Source: Zizania palustris (lineage: Eukaryota > Streptophyta > Magnoliopsida > Poales > Poaceae). From it: a DNA stretch of 64,000 nucleotides. Positions 31,802 through 42,666 of the stretch are shown one piece after another; position 1 is the stretch's first letter; the number at the start of each line of letters is the position of its first letter. Made by a program: the position numbers and the translations under genes. The stretch is from contig JAAALK010000079.1 in the NCBI GenBank assembly GCA_019279435.1, positions 85,554,162 to 85,618,161 of the forward strand, written 5' to 3'. The notes beneath the pieces were generated by a model. It searched no databases, was not told where the DNA came from, and saw only the letters and a list, made by a program, of their open reading frames with translations.

Positions 31802-32229
31802 GATGTGGCAAGGTATTTAGGTAGTTGGGTAACAAGCTTTTAGGCATCAAACTTTTGGGTAGTAACCTGTTGTGTAGCAATCCTATGTGTATGGCTCTAA
31901 CTTGATGAAATGGATGTATGGCTAAGACTTGATACAATGGATGTATGGCTATTTGTAATGCAAACATGCAATTGGCCTATTGTGCTATCTATTTCTTATG
32001 CATGCACATATATGTGAATTTCGATTACAATTGGATGTGTGGAGTGTCCAGATTCTTAAGTTTTGCACTTTGAAATGGAGTGTCTAGATTCTGAAATTTT
32101 TGGACATTGAAATGGATTGCAATTGGATTGAAATGTGTGCACATATGTGTGGATGTATGACTAAGACTTGATGTATGGATATCTATAATGCAAACATGCA
32201 ATGGAATGGCCTATTGTGCTATCTATTTC
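31802..32229. repeat. ~235-bp tandem duplication, second unit cut by G4
   Basis: GGCCTATTGTGCTATCTATTTC occurs at about 31974 and again at about 32210, with preceding AATGCAAACATGCAAT-like text duplicated too. The second unit ends exactly where the G4 LTR begins. Confidence 0.6.
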
Positions 32230-33209
32230 TGATGATGAGAAGATGAAGGTTATCCAAAATTGGTTAAGATAGATTACTTGGACGGCAAGTCTCAGGACTA
32301 TAAATATGTATCCTTTAGTTAGATTAGAAAACACATCTCTATCAAACAACTACTCGGCATATCACCACCCTTGATTTCCCAAGGTTAATCCTGGTAGGAT
32401 TCAACACTCGGAGCTGGGCTGCATCACTCCGATCTCTGATGAAGAGGTGAGTCCCACCACCCCCGATGACCGTATCGACTAGGTCAGTATCCTCACGACT
32501 GCATCAGATTGATCTCTTGAGGTGAATGTCGAAACAGTATGGTTTCCAGTTTCGCGGTGTATTGGCTAGGTCCAAGGCTGCATCAGATAGATCTCTTAGA
32601 TTGATGTGATTTAGGTGTGATAGTTTGAGGCTTCATTAGTTGAGTTCGATATCTCTTGCTATTGTATCTTTTTCATGTTGTATACCATTCATCTAAATAA
32701 AGCATGCCCGATACTTTGATATATTATTAAGATCATCATGATTATTTACTGTCTTGGTTAGGTCCGATGTAGTTATTGTGATGAATTTCATGATATAGAC
32801 ATGTTATCTGGCACGCTTTATTTATTTTTGTCGGAACAAGTCGATAGGTTATCTTCAATTCAACGCCACATCTTATTCCCCATCGGAAAGCGCTCATCGA
32901 CCTATATGTGTAAACTACCTATCTCATCGGCCTATGGCACGTTCGTCCGATTGCTTCACCCATCGTCATCGGCCCTATGGCCGATCAGCATGATATTCTA
33001 CAATTATTCCATCCTCATCGTGGTCATCGGTTCGATAGCCGATAAGCTATGATATTGTTCATCTTTTCCTATTTCCTTATCAGTTGCATGATCAAACTGA
33101 TTGGTACACCTTGAACCCCTTTTTTCTAAGAATGTAGGACCTGAACTGGAGTTAACTAGATCTCCTAGGCCACGTGTGTGTCAAAGTGTCACCGAAAAAT
33201 GCACCAACA
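32230..33209 (+). repeat. G4 5' LTR
   Basis: Starts TGATGATGAGAAG and ends GCACCAACA, 980 bp. The left boundary is fixed by interruption of the 235-bp duplication; the right by the primer site. TATA box TATAAATA at 32299-32306. Only the first ~80 bases have a visible partner (35175-35258). Confidence 0.75.
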
Positions 33210-33216
33210 TGCTTTT

Positions 33217-33234
33217 TGGCACGCCCGGTGGGAC
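33217..33234 (+). other. Primer binding site of G4
   Basis: TGGCACGCCCGGTGGGAC eight bases after the LTR. This form is common in plant Ty3/Gypsy elements of the Tat group; the tRNA was not verified. Confidence 0.7.
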
Positions 33235-33291
33235 CATACTTTGCTCGTCGATAAGACGAGACTCAGAGCAATAACACCATTGGAGTAACAG

Positions 33292-34250
33292 ATGGCGAGG
33301 TTGGACCAATCCATAGTAAAAAGACCAAGTTCACCCTATGAAGATGACATCGACGAAATGAAGGGTAAACTCGGCCAGGGTTTCGCTGTGACCAATGAAC
33401 TTCAAGAAGTAGACCTAGGAACCGGTCACAGGACGAGGCCAACCTTCGTAAGTGCTCAACTTCCCAATGAGATAAAGAATGAACTAATCACGTTGCTACA
33501 GGAATATCAGGATTGTTTTGCATTGGAGTATCATGAGATGCTAGGTTTAAGCCGATCGATCGTAGAACATCGGCTGCCAATAAAATAGGGATATCAGCCG
33601 TTCAAGCAGTCACCTCGATGATTCAAGGTAGAAATATACCCAAATATCAAGGCCGATGTAACAAGGTTATATGACGCAAGGTTCATAAGACCATGTCGAT
33701 ATGCAGAATGGGTGTCGAATATAGTACTAGTATGGAAGAAAAGTGGGAAGCTCATAATTTGTGTCGATTTTAGAGATCTGAATAAGGCGACACCAAAATA
33801 CGAGTACCCAATGCCGATCGTAGATTTGTTGGTGGATGACGCATCAAGTCACAAGATCATTAGCTTCATGGATGGGAAAGCAGGCTATAATCAGATTTTC
33901 ATGGTTGATGAAGATATTCATAAAATGATTTTCTGGTGCCCAGGGGCCATCAGTTTATATGAGTGGGTAGTGATGACCTTCAGCTTGAAGAACACCGGAG
34001 CAACTTACCAGAGAGCCATGAATTATATTTTCCATGACTTGATCAGCATGTTAGTAGAGATATACATTGATGACGTTGTAGTAAAATCAAGCAGCATTCA
34101 AGACCACATGGCCAATCTACAACAAGTTCTAGAGAGGGCTCGGAAATACATATTGAATATGAATCCTAAAAATGTTCCTTTGGTGTATCGCCGGGAAGTT
34201 CCTGGGCTTTCTTATGCACGAAAGATGGATCGAGATCAGCTAGCATAGTA
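33292..34250 (+). pseudogene. G4 reverse transcriptase
   Basis: Gypsy RT in two open parts (33292-33588 and 33712-34248), with a TAG at 33586-33588 and further stops between. Motifs: GLSRSIVEHRLPIK, CVDFRDLNKATPKYEYPMP, DGKAGYNQIFMVDED, YEWVVMTFSLKNTGATYQ and the active site YIDD at about residues 118-121 of the second part. Catalytic Asp residues are kept. The leader before RT contains the ELQEVDLGTGHRTRPTF segment that in G1 links protease to RT, so protease is missing just upstream. Confidence 0.88.
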
Positions 34251-35060
34251 TTGAGGCCATAAATAACACTCAACCCCCTATCGATAAAACTGAATTGTAG
34301 TCATTGATCGGGAAGATAAATTTCCTCAGAAGGTTCATAGCGAACCTCTCGAAGAAAATAGAGTCGTTCACTCCATTGCTAAAGTTGAAGCCCGGCCAGG
34401 AATTCACATGGGGAGACAAGAAGCAGAGGACTTTTGACGAAATCAAAGAGTACCTAAGTTCACCACTAGTACTGATGCTGTAACAGAAAGGGGCTCCATT
34501 CAAGTTATATTTATCAGCCGATGATGAAGTCATCGACGCAGTTCTGATTCAGGAAGTCGATAAGGAGAGGGTAATTTTCTATCTCAGCAGGAGGCTTCTA
34601 GACGCCGAGACCTGATACTCGACGGTGGAGAAGCTCTGTCTATGCTTGTACTTCACGTGCACTAAGTTGAAACATTATCTGCTTTCGATGGAATGCACCA
34701 TAGTATGTAAGGTTGATGTCATCAAATATATGCTATCATCCCCAAAATTAAAGGGGTGTATTGGAAAATGGGTCCTCACTCTAACCGAATTTGATCTCAG
34801 ATATGAATCGGCTAAAGCAATAAAAGGTCAAGCGATAGCCGATTTCATAGTTCAGCACAGGGACAATACGCTAAACCATGTGGAGCTGGCACCATGGACA
34901 TTGTTCTTTGATGGGTCGATATGTCGGCATGGATGTGGTATCGGCTTGGTGATCGTCGCCCCTCAAGGGGCATCATTTGAGTTTTCCTACACCATCAAGC
35001 CATTCTCCACCAACAATCAGGCCTAGTATGAAGCAGTGCTATTGACACTGAGATTTGGTA
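34251..35060 (+). pseudogene. G4 RNase H regions
   Basis: After RT, decayed thumb sequence leads to EEVDKERVIFYLSRRLL-like text and then an open frame (34625-35026) with YFTCTKLKHYLLS, KVDVIKYMLSSPKLKG, LTEFDLRYESAKAIKGQAIADF and a plant-type RNase H start WTLFFDGS followed by GCGIGLVIVAPQG. It stops at 35024 before the EYEA motif, which is visible as YEAVL beyond the stop. Integrase should follow but does not. Confidence 0.85.
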
Positions 35061-35258
35061 AAGCCCAAATCCCACCAAGGAATGCGTGCGGTCAACAAAC
35101 GGTCAAAGAAGATCCGGTCAAAGAAAGTCAGAGGAGTCCGTCTGCAACAGCTGCATGATCAGATGGGGGAGCCAATGGAGATAACAGTGGAAGATGATTA
35201 TAGGATTATCCAGAATCGACTGGATAAGTTACTTGGACGACAAGTCTATGGACTAGTA

Positions 35259-35902
35259 TGGGTCATCTCGTTACACTTTGGTGTTTGGGATGAGTGCGTG
35301 CCTTGTGGGTACAGTAGTACATCTCTGATCAGAGTCATAAATCTTTTTGAAAAGCCGAGCCCACGGTCAAGGGCAGGTTGCGTGACATCCCACAGTTAGT
35401 TTACTTTTAATATGTTTGTGCATGATGGTTTGACATGTAAGGACTGTTGTGCGAGGAGGGAAAACGTACTCCTCGAGTTAGATGGTATTATGATGCTCAT
35501 GTTTATTATTCCGCATGATAAGATTTGACTACACTAAATGCAATAACTGAAAAATGTACATTTCCGCACTTTTAGCCATTATCCTTCCTTTGTTATTATC
35601 TTGCATTACTATTTGCATTTGCGGTGGCTTGTTGAGTACTCTTTGTACTCATACCCGTTGGACACACAATTCAGAGGATGCCTACTATGAGGATGGTCTG
35701 GAGTAGTGATCCAGTCAAGCGAAAAGATCCTGAAGAAGGTGTTCGTCATGCAGTCTTTTTTTATCTAACATTGATGTAATAATATGGTCTGCGTACCATG
35801 AATACTTATCGTATGTATGGTCGTCGCATGATGAACCTCTTGTATTATTGTTTTTCTTTGGAAATTCAATAATGTTCCGATTTGTTAAATCGGGGCGCCA
35901 CA
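35259..35902 (+). repeat. Fragment of a second Gypsy LTR type
   Basis: No gene. The text includes CCCACGGTCAAGGGCAG, GAGTACTCTTTGTACTCA and ends ATCGGGGCGCCACA. These strings have counterparts in the same order at about 58440-59010, and they are familiar from Del/Tekay-type grass LTRs (from recall). I take it as an LTR 3' part fused to the truncated G4 LTR. Confidence 0.45.
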
Positions 35903-36949
35903 ATGTCCAAGGCACCGAGGACTCGTGGAGGGCTCGCACCTCGCGGAAGAGAGAAGGGGTGTCGTGGAGATTTGTGGAATTGTGGGACCACGTGTCCATG
36001 AAATATCATGTGGTTACTTACTTACTGGTATCACCGCGGTTTGTAGGTAGCTACATGGATCCATTTTCAGTGGCATAGCTGATTTGTGTCCATTTTCAGT
36101 GACATTGCTTACTTATACTATCGCTACGATAAAAATTAAAAAAATAACATCATAAAATATTCACGTGGTAACAAACAATTTATGCATATGAAACGGATAG
36201 TAAAACACAATATTCATAGCTAACTTTGTTATGACAATATGAATTATTATTATTATCATTATTATATGTAACATGAATTTAAATCCATGGATGCCTATTT
36301 TCAATTTTAATTCGGTACAAATTATAGTTTCCAAGTAACTTGAATTTAGGTTATTATTTAGGAAGAAAGCAAGCAAGGAAAGTGAATTGAATATTACAAA
36401 TGGTATATTTGAATTTTTTAAAGAAATAAAAACTTTCGTACGGTTTAATTGTAACCATGAATTTATGTAAGAAATACAATAAGGAAAGCTAATAGCGAAT
36501 TTAAGTAAGAAATAAATTAAGAAAGGAAATAAAGGAACTAAAATTTATATGGTATATCACCCACATTTATTTGGTAGGTAAATGTATGATTTGGAATTAA
36601 TTATAGGTACCATGTAAATTTGCATAAAGGACTTGCCATACAAGACAAGGTCACCAAATGAAGTATTTGTCATATAATGAGCACTTGCCATACTAATAGA
36701 CATAATATCTTTGACATGAAAGAATGATTAGGATTTACTAGATGAGTGAGCATCACGAATAAAATGTTAGGATTTACTAGATGAGTAATTCAACTCGTCA
36801 AATATATAATAGGGTAAATTAATGAATATATCTTTTTGGTTAGCGTCGGAGCTCGCATAGTGCCCAATTTGTAAAGGTACATAGATAAATATAGAATTCA
36901 ACCTGTAGGAGTACAGGTCTAGCTAAAACCCGAAAAATAAAATTCATAA
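35903..36949. other. No gene seen
   Basis: AT-rich, no recognised element. CCATTTTCAGTG followed by GCATAGCTGATT or ACATTGCTTACT occurs twice near 36060-36110, and a related string is at about 37450. Confidence 0.4.
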
Positions 36950-37500
36950 TGTAAGAGCATCTCCAACAATGCTCAATATAACTCTGTATCTCTATTATTT
37001 GGGATTTTAGTCTAAAATGTTTCTCCAACGTACAACTACTCTATTTAGTTCTTAATTTTCAAAGATCCTTCAAATCTTTCTACGTCGTTTCTACTTTTAG
37101 AGAGTAACTCTCATTTTTTTTATCCACTTTGATCCCACCGTCAGTGATACAAGAGATAGAAATAAAAGAAAAAGATGAGAAATTTAACAAGTATGATCTG
37201 TATATCGATGACACAAAAGTAAAATATAGCGAATATGATATCGGAAGTATACTGAAGAATAAGAAGATTTATAGATTATATTTTATTAAGAGGACTTTCC
37301 ATATGATAATACTGGGAGTTAATTTTTTAGATATCTCTTATAGATGCTTAAGAGGATACTGGAGATTTGCACTTTGGAACTACATCTCTTATAGATGCTT
37401 AAGAGGATACTGGAGATTTGCACTTTGGAAACTAACCTCCACAGTCAGTCTATTTTCAATGACATTGCTGATTATGCTTGGTGATGTATCATAGCGCCAA
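36950..37500. mobile_element. MITE-like sequence with GAGCATCTCCAACA end
   Basis: TAAGAGCATCTCCAACAAT at 36952 is the typical end of PIF/Harbinger-type miniature elements, preceded by TAA as expected for a 3-base target. Inverted counterparts TACTGGAGATTTGC occur twice at about 37357 and 37408 inside a 51-bp tandem duplication (37333-37434). The opposite terminus is not clean. A 121-codon frame crosses the region but shows no domain and I do not call it a gene. Confidence 0.4.
37333..37434. repeat. 51-bp tandem duplication
   Basis: ATCTCTTATAGATGCTTAAG begins at 37333 and 37384; both copies run to CACTTTGGAA and are nearly identical, so the duplication is recent. Confidence 0.85.
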
Positions 37501-37598
37501 AGATGAGCCCTAGCGGCTTACATGCCTTGAGCTCAATTGCGAGTTTAAGAGTGTTTCGTGAATTTTTCATGACCATAGATTTTGGGCCCATTGACAAC

Positions 37599-37860
37599 TA
37601 TTACCGGCAACAGAGAGTTTGCTGAGTGCATTCCCTCGGGCACTCAGCAAATCTTGATTTAAGGCCCATTGACAACCACTACCAGAAATAGAGAGTTTGC
37701 CGAGTTCCTAAGGGTTTGCCGAGTGCATTCCCTCGGGCACTCGGCAAATCTTGATTTAAGGCCCATTGACAACCACTACCAGAAATAGAGAGTTTGCCGA
37801 GTGCCTGAGGGTTTGCCGAGTGCATTCCCTCGGGCACTCGGCAAACCAAGATTTGCCGAG
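37599..37860 (+). repeat. Tandemly triplicated CACTA left end
   Basis: Three tandem copies of CATTGACAAC-CACTACCAGAAATAGAGAG plus TTTGCCGAGTG text begin near 37599 (degenerate), 37677 and 37774. The second and third are 97 bp apart; the first is 19 bp shorter. Each includes TTCCCTCGGGCACTCGGCAAA. Confidence 0.85.
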
Positions 37861-38109
37861 TGTAGACTATAATACACTCGGCAAATAATTTACTCTCGGC
37901 GACATTCAATGTTGGCCGAGTGCCAAGCCAAAGACACTTGGCAAACCTTTTGAAAAAATAGCTCCCACGGAAGTCCCGACGGTGTGATGACGGCTCGGGA
38001 GAAAAAAGGCTTTGTCGAGTGTCACTAACGGAAACTGCGCAAACCATAGTATTAGTCGAGTGCCACGTCTGGCACTCGGCAAACTTCATATGTTTACCGA
38101 GTGTTATTT

Positions 38110-38511
38110 AAAAAACACTCGACAAAGCTTAAATAACCATTATTTCATGTGAGATTATATTTTGAGCCCATGTTACATTTTAAACTTATTTTGAACTTGA
38201 ATTTTTTTTACAGTCATAATGCAACATGTGTTAATCCATGGAAAATTGTCATATTTTTCTGAGTGAGTTTGCTATTTTTAATTAATTAAGTGTCTTTCCA
38301 TGATTTAATTCGAAGTAGGTCAAATTTGAACTACATGTACAGGAAATAATGACTCAAAATTGTAGAAAAATCATATTTATGTTCATGAGTCCATTTTAAT
38401 CTTTTACCACTAAATATATCTAAATATTAAAAAATCTAAGTTGCGACACTCGGCTGACAACATGGAGCTTATTGGTTTTTTAATTATAGAAAATTTAATT
38501 GAAGCCTAAAA
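38110..38511. repeat. CACTA-2 interior, ~500-bp unit (left part)
   Basis: AT-rich unit related to 27670-30925 (TTGCTATTTTTAATTAATTA, GGTCAAATTTGAACTACATG, GACACTCGG, CAACATGGAGCTTATTGGTT). It continues after G3 at 43909 and a second unit runs to G2 at 44384, resuming at 54251. Confidence 0.75.
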
Positions 38512-38516
38512 AATAT
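38512..38516. other. Target site duplication AATAT, left copy (G3)
   Basis: AATAT precedes G3 and is repeated at 43904-43908. Confidence 0.93.
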
Positions 38517-39583
38517 TGTTGATAGCAAAAAATGGCATTAATGGTCGAAATTGTCAAAATATCAATTTTTGGTCGAATCCTACTCGGAGTAGGTGTCAGG
38601 AAACTTGAGAGCAACCCCTATAAATATAGGGCTGAGGCTGATTCAAAGGGTATCTCCTCAGATCAACTACAAAACCCTAGTTTTGAATCGTACCTTTAAT
38701 TCCAATCTACTTTCCTTGCCCTAGGATTAGCCAAGTAATGTCCATCTTCGTGGGTTTGCATTGTAAGCCCTCCATATGCCGCGTCGTAATGACGGTAACC
38801 CTTGTTGATTCGCTCGTGAATCTCCCGTTTAATCCACGTAACAGATTTTTATCGTTTTTATCAGTTTTCTCTACTACCATTGGAAATTCGGCCTTTGGCC
38901 GATTTGCACTTGATCTCTTCCCGTTTTGCAGAGATATTACTCCCAAATACCTCTCCAAGGACTTTGGGAGTGATCGGAGATCATCCACAAGGTCGCCGGA
39001 GAAACCGGCTAGATTGGATATGCACCGGTGGTCCGACCGGCGGCAAACTCCCAGTCTGACCGGTCTATGCCATGGCGAGCCATCATCTTTTTGTCGGCAA
39101 CGCACGGTGTTCCCCTCCTACCACGTCGGTCTATCCAACGGGTTTTGCTCGGTTCGGCCGGCCGTGCCAGGTCTGTCACCTTGTCACCGGCACACGGCGG
39201 TCCGACCGACGGGTTGTGTGTGGTCTGATCGACCGTGCGCAATTATTCTCTAGCGCGCACTCATTTGCTGGAGTGGTCCAACCATCGGATCAACCTCAGT
39301 CAGACCGGTCCCTTTAGGCCGGTCTTAATGCCTTCTGTACTACGGTCAAACCGGCCCTGACTTACCCGGTTTAATTACTTTTCCTTTAGATCGATTAATT
39401 GAACATTATTTCTGATAATCATTTAATTGTCTGGTGACTCTGTTATTCCCCTTACCACTATTTAAGGGTCATCGGAACACGGCGTCGCCGTCTCGTGACG
39501 TTTTAGGGTTTATCCTTGAAACGGCCGCGCGCTTTTGGATCGTCGAACTAACGCCAGTGTGTGGGCGCGTTTTTATGTCAACA
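38517..39583 (+). repeat. G3 5' LTR
   Basis: 1,067 bp, TGTTGATAGC to ATGTCAACA. It lacks about 170 bp present in the 3' LTR near 42720-42895; the join lies at a TTTTTGG string found at both deletion edges. TATA box in CCCCTATAAATATAGGG at about 38616. At least eight GGTCNGACCGG-like motifs. Confidence 0.92.
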
Positions 39584-39590
39584 CACTTTT

Positions 39591-39609
39591 TGGCGACTCT
39601 GCTGGGGAC
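39591..39609 (+). other. Primer binding site of G3
   Basis: TGGCGACTCTGCTGGGGAC seven bases after the LTR; G2 has TGGCGACTTCACTGGGGAA in the same place. The tRNA was not verified. Confidence 0.65.
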
Positions 39610-39619
39610 TACATCAACA

Positions 39620-42366
39620 TGACGGGCACGTATAGATCGGTTGCGGGTACATCGACGATGACTACTACGACTATGGTAACAGTACCCCTATCGCCGATGG
39701 ACTCGGGGGGCATGAGAGCGGAGATCGACGATGACAACATCATCCTCCCCACCCTTGCAGACATCCCCGAAGAGGATCGAGCTGAGATTGAGGCCAAGAT
39801 GAAGGAGTTACACGCACTCATGCTTGGGTGCTACACCAAAACCCGCATGGGCTTCGTCAAGCGCAACATCGACATTCCTGACCTCTCCGGAAACAAGGTA
39901 CCACCACCATCATCCCCGTCTCTATCCTCCTCAAAAATCAAGCAGGAGATAGCCGCCGCTCCAGATCAAGCCATTAGCGCCACATTTGCGAATCATCTAA
40001 GGCCTAAGATGGAAGCGATGTTTAAGAGATTCGACTTTTCCGTGGCCGCTTCTCCCACTCCAATTGCTAGTTTACCCCCTATGCACCACATTTACAGCCG
40101 AACAGGTGGGAGCACCGAGAAAGTTGTCATGTCTCTGCCCTCTAGGACCAAGACCACATATACCACTGTCGGTCAGACTGGCCCTTGGATCGGTCATACC
40201 GACACTTATTGAGCCCCACTGCCAACAATAGTCAGTCCGACCGGGTACCAGGCCAGTCTAATTGGCCAATACACCTACGGTCAGACCAACTACTAGGCTG
40301 GTCCAACCGGCCAGTACGTCTACGGTCAAACTGGCCCTATGGCCTGTTAGACTGCCCCTATCTAATACGTGTCGCCTCCGCCCGCGCCTACGCTACTTTT
40401 TCCTACGTTGCCCGCACCTCCTATTCCCGCACACCCACGTCGGCATGAACACGCTATTTATCATGAGCCGACGAGAGAAGAGGAGCCGCACGTCCGACAC
40501 CCCAACATTCCACCATGTGTCGCTCCCCCACACGAGAGGCATGCATAGGCAGAAGGCGTAGATGATATTGATGAGCGAATTTGCGTGCTTGTTAGGGAAT
40601 GCACTGGTTATGCGCCTTGGGATCGGGCTAGAGTTTACCGTAAGCCGTAATTGGACCACTTCGATGCTATCCCATACCCTCATGGCTTTAGGGTCCCCGA
40701 CTTCACTAAGTTTGACGGTGAGGGTAGTAAGACCACCCTAGAGCATATAGGTAAATTCCTAGCAAAGTGTCATGAAGCAAGTGGGTCAGACGCTCTTAAA
40801 CTTAGATTATTCTCTTTGTCGCTTTCCGGCACCACTTTCACTTGGTTTTTGGCATTGATGCCGAACTCTGTGCAAACTTGGGGCCATCTAGAATAGAAAT
40901 TTCACTACTATTTCTATACTGGGGAAACCAAACTTAGGATTTCACACTTGACATCGGTTAGACAAAATCCTAGTGAGAGTGTCTCCGATTACATTAGGCA
41001 TTTCTACGACACTAGGAACTGATGTTTTAGTTTGAACATCTCCGAGAGGGATTTGGACGACCTAGATTTTAACGTCTTACACTCCGAACTCAAGGAGAAG
41101 TTGGATGGCCATAATTTCCTCGAGGTTAGACAAGTTATGGAGAGGGCTCTGGTCCAAGAAGGCCGAGTCAAATCTAAAAGGGGCATCAAAACTTTAAGTG
41201 AGCCCAAGACCGAGGTACACATCGTAGAGCACTCCGATGAAGAGCTATCAGAAGAAGAAGACGACTTGGCCAACGTATACACGGCAGAATGGACCTGGCC
41301 TAATGGATCCAAAATGGTCACTTGCTTTGAGCTACGGCCGTCTCCCACTAAGAAACGGCCCAGTGAAGTTAGGTACTATTTTGATGTGACCAAATTTGAT
41401 AAAATATTTGATTTTTTTTATTAAAGAGCAAGCTCCTTACGTTGCCCAAAGGTCACGTCATTCCAACCACCGATGACTTGAAGAAATGTGCATACTGTAA
41501 GTGACATGACTAGCTTTCCCACTCTACTAATAATTGCAATGTTTTTCGTGGATAGGTTCAATCGGCCATAGATGAAGGATGATTGAAAATAGATCCTAGC
41601 CCTAAGATGAAGCTGGACCAGGATCCCTTCCCCGTGAACAACATTGATCTCAATGGGAAGAGGATGTTGATTCGGCCCGAGTAGGCCGAGTCATCCAAAG
41701 GGAAAGCGGTCGTCATTGGAAAACCTCGCCCGCGCATGCTCGTACCGAAGAATCCCATAGTAGGAGTGTGGAAAGTGAATGTCGACGCGTCATCTTTGGC
41801 TAGGTCCCACAAGAAGCCGAAGATAACTTTTGGGATGCTTCTCCAGAAGCATAAGAGAAGGGCCAAGAAGATGCACTCTTGGCCACGATCACCAAGGAGG
41901 CCGAACGTTCCGCAGAGCCACGAGTTTGGCCCACAATGGACTAGACTGCCTACACCACCCCAGCCTTACTGGCCTTTTGTGGCTGGTCCGAAAGTCCCAT
42001 CCCAAGGGACTGGCAAAAGCCGGTATGACTGGCCCAATAAGGTCGATCTGACCGACATAGGATAGAGAGACAACTCCACTAAGTGCAGAATTTGCCAAAA
42101 CTGATCCGGGCATTCACCGTTCGGCTAAAAATTCCGGGAGCAAGTTTGTGACGCCCGGAACTAAACCACAACCTTTGTGGTCACCCCTCAGAATGACTAA
42201 GTCTCAAAAGAGTAGTTTACAACATCTTTGTGCTGATTATCTCAAAGAGAAGAAGGTCGAAGAATTTGAGGATAACCCGCTCGACAAGTCCAAGGCTATA
42301 GCAAAGACACGACGGGTGTGGAAACTGAAGTTGGTTGATAAGCCAGCTTCTGGCCTCGTTGAGTAA
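39620..42366 (+). pseudogene. G3 gag
   Basis: Starts at the Met of MTGTYRSVAGTSTM (39620). The N-terminal segment is open to 40210. The linker at 40160-40400 is full of YGQTG-type repeats encoded by palindromic motifs and has stops. The Retrotrans_gag capsid segment follows (YPHGFRVPDFTKFDGEG, LFSLSLSGTTFTWF, with stops near 40894 and 41022), then the 41032-41424 frame with ERDLDDLDFNVLHSELK and CFELRPSPTKK. The zinc motif region (CAYCK...NNC, about 41490-41540) is damaged by stops. The tail (41736-42065) includes EFGPQW, and a linker (42148-42366) ends the element's coding part. No protease follows. Confidence 0.88.
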
Positions 42367-42645
42367 GGATGCGTCCCTACGAGGGATTCAGGGGGGGAAA
42401 ATTAGTAAAAGCATTGAAGGCCGAGTTTGGTGGAAAATACGGCGCTTAAGTCCCCTAGTCATATTAGTAGTAATTCATGCAAATCGTCCTCATCAAATTT
42501 GGATTTCTTGAGTTATGAAATGGATGGTTTGGTAGGAAAATAAATAGTGAGTACTTTTAAAGAACTCAACAAAAACACTTGAGAGATCGTAAGGTTGATA
42601 TGGATTGTATCGCCCTTAGACCGTTGTGCTTTTAGCTCACTAAGT
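42367..42645 (+). other. G3 sequence between gag and polypurine tract
   Basis: About 280 bases joining gag directly to the element's 3' end. Its last part (GGTTGATATGGATTGTATCG, CTTTTAGCTCACTAAGTTT) matches the G1 stretch at about 14970-15015, so pol was lost between. Confidence 0.7.
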
Positions 42646-42666
42646 TTGCTAAAAGGTGGGGGCATG
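42646..42666 (+). other. Polypurine tract of G3
   Basis: AAAAGGTGGGGGCATG ends at the 3' LTR start. Confidence 0.8.

Larger units (their letters stand above)
32230..35258 (+). mobile_element. G4: gutted Ty3/Gypsy element (RT and RNase H only)
   Basis: 5' LTR 32230-33209, primer site, then almost directly a pol fragment (33292-35060) with RT and RNase H, a polypurine tract and the first ~80 bases of a 3' LTR (about 35175-35258). Gag, most of protease and all of integrase are missing. It is a different Gypsy family from G1-G3, judged by its LTR and primer site. Confidence 0.82.

Noticed and set aside
37129..37494. 121-codon frame as a small gene
   Set aside because: It crosses a MITE-like end and a 51-bp tandem duplication, has no recognisable domain, and its second half is the duplicated DNA read twice.
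39000..39350. CRISPR-like array of GGTCNGACC repeats
   Set aside because: Spacing is irregular, repeats are about 11 bases and the context is a plant LTR. It is not a CRISPR array.
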